A DNA stretch of 64,000 bases from contig NZ_KN525716.1 of the NCBI RefSeq assembly GCF_000789235.1, positions 3,454,100-3,518,099 of the forward strand, in the 5' to 3' direction. The position numbers and the translations under genes were made by a program. This document shows, piece by piece, positions 60,851 to 64,000 of this stretch; the stretch's first letter is position 1, and each line of letters starts with the position of its first letter. Below the pieces are notes generated by a model that saw only the letters and a list, made by a program, of their open reading frames with translations, was not told where the DNA came from and did not search any database. Origin of the DNA: Wocania ichthyoenteri Th78. GTDB lineage: Bacteria > Bacteroidota > Bacteroidia > Flavobacteriales > Flavobacteriaceae.

Positions 60851-61990
60851 ATGAAACCCATATATTTTGATAATGCTGCAACTACCCAAATTCGTGACGA
60901 AGTTATTGATAAAATGATTGAAGTAATGAGGGGGAATTACGGAAATGCTTCATCTTCACATAGTTTTGGTAGGTCTTCTAAATCATTAATTGAGAAATCA
61001 AGAAAAACAATTGCGAGTTATTTGAATGTATCTGCAGGAGAAATCGTGTTTACTTCTGGAGGAACAGAAGCCGATAATTTGGTACTACAAAGCGCTGTAA
61101 GAGACTTAAAAGTGGAGCATATTATTACCTCTAAGATTGAGCATCATGCCATTTTACATACCATTGAACAACTTGAAAAAGAGTACGATTTAACTGTTAG
61201 CTATGTAAATATAGATACTAACGGCACCGTAGATTATAACAATTTAGAAATATTGCTTAGCGCTTCAAAAAAAACTTTAGTTAGTTTAATGCATGTTAAT
61301 AATGAAATAGGAAATATTTTAGATATTAAAAAAGTTGCCGATTTATGTAAAGTTAAAAACGCTTTATTTCATAGCGATACTGTACAATCTGTTGGACATT
61401 ATAAATTGGATTTACAAGAGATTCAAGTCGATTTTTTAGCTGCAGCAGCACATAAATTCCATGGGCCAAAAGGTGTTGGTTTTGCTTTTATTAGAAGAAA
61501 CTCAGGTTTAAAACCTTTAATTTTTGGTGGTGAGCAGGAGCGTGGTTTTCGTGCCGGAACCGAAAGTGTTCATAATATTGTTGGTATAGAAGAAGCTTTA
61601 AAATTAGCTTATGATAAATTAGATGAAGAATCGGAATATGTAAAATCTTTAAAAACATATTTTATTAAACGGCTAAAATTAAAAATACCTTTAGCAAAAT
61701 TTAATGGTTATTCTGGTGATATGGAAAAGGGAACTTATACATTGGTAAATGTATGTTTGCCTGTATCTCTAGAAAAAGCAAGTATGTTGTTATTTCAGTT
61801 AGATTTAAAAGGAATTGCTTGTTCTAAGGGTAGTGCTTGCCAAAGCGGAAGCACCAAAGGGTCTCATGTGTTATCAGAAATTTTAAATGATGAGGCTATG
61901 CAAAAACCATCTATTCGGTTTTCTTTTAGCATTTATAATACTAAACAAGAAATTGATTATGTGGTTGACGTTTTAAGTGAGTTTATTTAA
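60851..61990 (+). CDS. Cysteine desulfurase (NifS/IscS type)
   Basis: This 379-residue PLP enzyme mobilises sulfur from cysteine for Fe-S clusters or thiolated tRNA. It starts with IYFDNAATTQIRDEVIDKM, has the cofactor His/Asp region (KIEHHAILHT, LFHSDTVQSVGHYKLDLQ), PLP lysine K202 in AAHKFHGPKG and the catalytic Cys (C330) in ACSKGSACQSGS. The C-terminal loop is of the group I (NifS/IscS) length. It is transcribed alone from a good promoter with a structured leader. No isc/suf partner is in the window. Confidence 0.92.
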   Translation: MKPIYFDNAATTQIRDEVIDKMIEVMRGNYGNASSSHSFGRSSKSLIEKSRKTIASYLNVSAGEIVFTSGGTEADNLVLQSAVRDLKVEHIITSKIEHHAILHTIEQLEKEYDLTVSYVNIDTNGTVDYNNLEILLSASKKTLVSLMHVNNEIGNILDIKKVADLCKVKNALFHSDTVQSVGHYKLDLQEIQVDFLAAAAHKFHGPKGVGFAFIRRNSGLKPLIFGGEQERGFRAGTESVHNIVGIEEALKLAYDKLDEESEYVKSLKTYFIKRLKLKIPLAKFNGYSGDMEKGTYTLVNVCLPVSLEKASMLLFQLDLKGIACSKGSACQSGSTKGSHVLSEILNDEAMQKPSIRFSFSIYNTKQEIDYVVDVLSEFI

Positions 61991-62117
61991 GTGTAAACAA
62001 GATAAAATACAATTTTTATAGACCAAAAGTGTTTTTTGTAGGATTAAGTTTTGTTTTGTGGGTATTATTTGTTATTTTGTAAAAAAAACAGCCCGCTAAG
62101 CTAAATAATCTACAGTT

Positions 62118-63557
62118 ATGAAAAATAGAATTCTCTTTATTTTAACATCATTATTTTTTCTTATATCCATAGTTTCATTTTCTCAAGTTGGCATTGGAAC
62201 AACATCTCCAGATGCTTCTTCAGTTTTAGATATTGCATCAACTACGCAAGGTATATTGACACCAAGAATGACAACAGTTCAACGTACTGCAATAACTACT
62301 CCAGCTGATGGTTTGTTGGTTTATGATACAGATGAAGGTGCTTTTTATTATTATGAAAGTAGTACATGGAACAAGCTAAAGAAGGAACGAAATAATTATA
62401 AACTTATAAAAAATGTTACAGATTTAGCCTCAGAGCTTGCCGCAGGTGGAGGTAGTTCATATTTATTAGATACAGATACCTATTACGAAATTAACGGCAC
62501 CATAACTCTAGCGGCACCAATAGATTTAAATGACGCTTATATCTCTGGCTTAGATGCAAACGAGGATATTTTAGTTCGTGTAGGGGGTGTTATGTTTTCT
62601 GGCAGTAATGGTGGAAGCATAAGAAGCTTAACCTTAACAGCACCTGGAGGAAGTATATTTGCATTAACAGGAAGCGGCACAGAGACACTGGTGTTTCAAA
62701 ATTGTATTGTGGCTAATTCTGGAAGCGTTGGGTCTATTTCAACCTTTGGTGTAGTTTTTAAGAGTATTATTCAATTGGTTAATAATACAACTGGTGTTAC
62801 CTACACCAGTATAGGTAATGTATTACTGAGCAATGTGGCTTGGTTTGATACTAATGCTGGTACTTTCGAAACTTATGTGGGTACATTTGATTTAATTGAA
62901 AAGGTAACAGGTTTTTGTAAAGTGCCAGCAGGGGCTACTGGTATTGATGTTAGTGCAAACCCTACTGTGGCTCAAGGGTCTTTATTAAACACGCCGTTTT
63001 CTGGAGCAGGAATTTATATTGATGGTTATACGGTTGGATCTTACACAGGGTTTAGCTTTAACAACAATTGGTTTGTAAATTGCCCAGGACTCCCGTTAGA
63101 AGCCGATTGGAATACTACAGGGTATTATTATATGACCGGAAATACCACGGTTACAAATTTTGTAACTGCAAATACTCCTGTTAAAATTGCAGGAACAACT
63201 ACTGCAAGTGATTTGTTTAGGACAACATCACCAATTGATAATAGATTGGTATATGATGGTAAAGAAACTCGTGAGTTTGAAGTAATTTGTACAGGGACTG
63301 TAGATAATGACGCAAATGCTCCAAATGCAAGAATCTATGAGTTTTCTCTAAGAAAAATACCAAGCGTAGGTGCACCTGTTATCTTGCCTGGGATATCTTC
63401 AGAAAGACGATTTTCTAATAATGATATTGGTAATTTTACCTTAATTGGTATTGTGAGTTTAGGTCCTGGAGACGCTATAGAAGTATATGCGTCTGTTAAT
63501 AATGTTGGAGGTACTCTTAATACTATTGTTACACGATTAAGCGTGGTTTTAAAATAA
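62118..63557 (+). CDS. Large secreted surface-type protein
   Basis: This 479-residue protein has a signal peptide (about 1-22, ending SFS-Q) followed at once by VGIGTTSPDASSVLDIAST, GILTPRMTTVQRTAI and GLLVYDTDEGAFYYYESSTW. This tripartite opening is a hallmark of many Bacteroidota surface and tail-fibre-like proteins. The remainder (about 100-479) is beta-rich with GSIRSLTLTAPGGSIFAL-type strands and a C-terminal jelly-roll-like segment. No T9SS sorting signal is evident. A role in adhesion or as filament or phage-tail-like fibre is inference. It converges with the PH-domain gene five bases away. Confidence 0.78.
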   Translation: MKNRILFILTSLFFLISIVSFSQVGIGTTSPDASSVLDIASTTQGILTPRMTTVQRTAITTPADGLLVYDTDEGAFYYYESSTWNKLKKERNNYKLIKNVTDLASELAAGGGSSYLLDTDTYYEINGTITLAAPIDLNDAYISGLDANEDILVRVGGVMFSGSNGGSIRSLTLTAPGGSIFALTGSGTETLVFQNCIVANSGSVGSISTFGVVFKSIIQLVNNTTGVTYTSIGNVLLSNVAWFDTNAGTFETYVGTFDLIEKVTGFCKVPAGATGIDVSANPTVAQGSLLNTPFSGAGIYIDGYTVGSYTGFSFNNNWFVNCPGLPLEADWNTTGYYYMTGNTTVTNFVTANTPVKIAGTTTASDLFRTTSPIDNRLVYDGKETREFEVICTGTVDNDANAPNARIYEFSLRKIPSVGAPVILPGISSERRFSNNDIGNFTLIGIVSLGPGDAIEVYASVNNVGGTLNTIVTRLSVVLK

Positions 63558-63562
63558 TTTAT

Positions 63563-64000
63563 TTAATTTTTATTTTGAATTTTTATTTCATTCAATAAAT
63601 CTCTTATTTCCTCTAATAAAACATTTGTTTTTTCATTTGAAGAAATAGATTGAGAGTTGTTTTTTGTGTTACATTGAATGGCTTCGCGTTGCTTTAACAC
63701 CTGCTCTTTAAAGCCTGAAGAATCAATAATACCAATAAGTTTCATGTCGCTACCTTTGGGATTGCTTTGTCCTGAAGTTTCAATTTTAAGAATACGTAGA
63801 TCGAGATATTTTAATAACGGATTTTCTATAAACGTTAAATCTTGAATATTTTCTAAAGGAATTGTTTTTTCAACCTTAAACAAGTACACCTTTTTTAAAT
63901 TCTAAGTGTCGGTTTGTTAATTGGCATTCTAAATTCTCATAAAAACGTCTGCTCATATATTGACCAAGACCCAGAAACCAAACAATTAAAATAGGGATTC
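63563..64000 (-). pseudogene. PH-domain (bPH2-like) membrane protein, frameshifted and cut by window edge
   Basis: The C-terminal frame reads from about 63889 with FKVEKTIPLENIQDLTFIEN, LKYLDLRILKIETSGQSNPK and a coiled tail, the core of Bacteroidota bPH2 proteins. The upstream part is in another frame: from the window edge it reads ILIVWFLGLGQYMSRRFYEN then QLTNRHLEFKKGVLV before a stop at about 63880. Removing one base near 63884 joins the two into LEFKKGVLFKVEKTIPL, exactly the expected family sequence. Hence a single inserted base is likely, either a real frameshift or an assembly error. The N-terminal helix lies beyond the window. Confidence 0.7.

Noticed and set aside
1-64000. tRNA, rRNA, integrase or transposase genes
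   Set aside because: I looked for tRNA-like cloverleaf ends, rRNA landmarks and DDE or tyrosine recombinase motifs in the reading frames and saw none; weak or short tRNAs could still be missed by eye.

Overview
The window looks like chromosomal DNA of a member of the Bacteroidota, almost certainly the family Flavobacteriaceae. The grounds are low GC content, starts without purine-rich ribosome binding sites, promoters of the TTG-N19/20-TAnnTTTG type, a type IX secretion (T9SS) sorting domain, a TonB-dependent receptor with a carboxypeptidase-like N-terminal domain, and several families I know mainly from this group (DUF6048, DUF6452, DUF4294, DUF6768, CCC-motif membrane proteins). I cannot name a genus. 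I see no rRNA, tRNA, CRISPR array, transposase, integrase or prophage.

Layout. 1-2 kb: typA, cut by the window edge and closed by a clear terminator, then a small YgjV-like membrane protein. 2.2-8.5 kb: an AT-rich surface-polysaccharide block with two tandem Wzx-type flippases, a phosphoethanolamine-transferase-like enzyme, a GT4 glycosyltransferase and a convergent GT2. 8.6-15 kb: ftsE, a 1013-residue TPR protein, a plugless outer-membrane barrel and a DUF1287 protein. 15-22.4 kb: a methyltransferase, a Cys-cluster protein, a sterol-desaturase-like enzyme, GDPD, a NamZ-type lipoprotein, a LolE-like permease and a cystathionine beta-synthase. 22.6-26.3 kb: an iron-uptake pair (PepSY reductase-like protein and siderophore receptor) with two metalloregulator-like palindromes around its promoter. 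26.6-33.7 kb: TfoX, an alanine symporter overlapping a two-subunit solute symporter, Bcr/CflA efflux, DinB, a one-domain DEAD-box relative and MarC. 33.7-41 kb: a three-gene acyl-CoA carboxylase, PrsW, Nudix, a class V aminotransferase and an M42 peptidase. 41.5-54 kb: small envelope proteins, an alcohol dehydrogenase with its AraC regulator, HlyIII, ZIP, RNA methyltransferases (RlmL-like, RlmD with DUF6452/DUF6048), and an ECF sigma factor with DUF6768. 54-64 kb: ornithine aminotransferase, a DUF5362 gene broken by a stop codon, small membrane proteins, a T9SS cargo protein, Smr, a calcium-repeat lipoprotein, a cysteine desulfurase, a secreted surface protein, and a PH-domain gene with an apparent frameshift at the right edge.

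Most genes are housekeeping or envelope functions. The less ordinary content lies between them. Several families of short dispersed palindromic repeats recur through the window. Two of these families have entered the NamZ-type gene and are translated in frame. Two intergenic structures (41.33-41.52 kb and 58.82-58.88 kb) are large inverted repeats without a coding explanation. Two genes carry single-base lesions, which are either real pseudogenes or assembly errors.

All function calls rest on reading motifs by eye; no database search was run.
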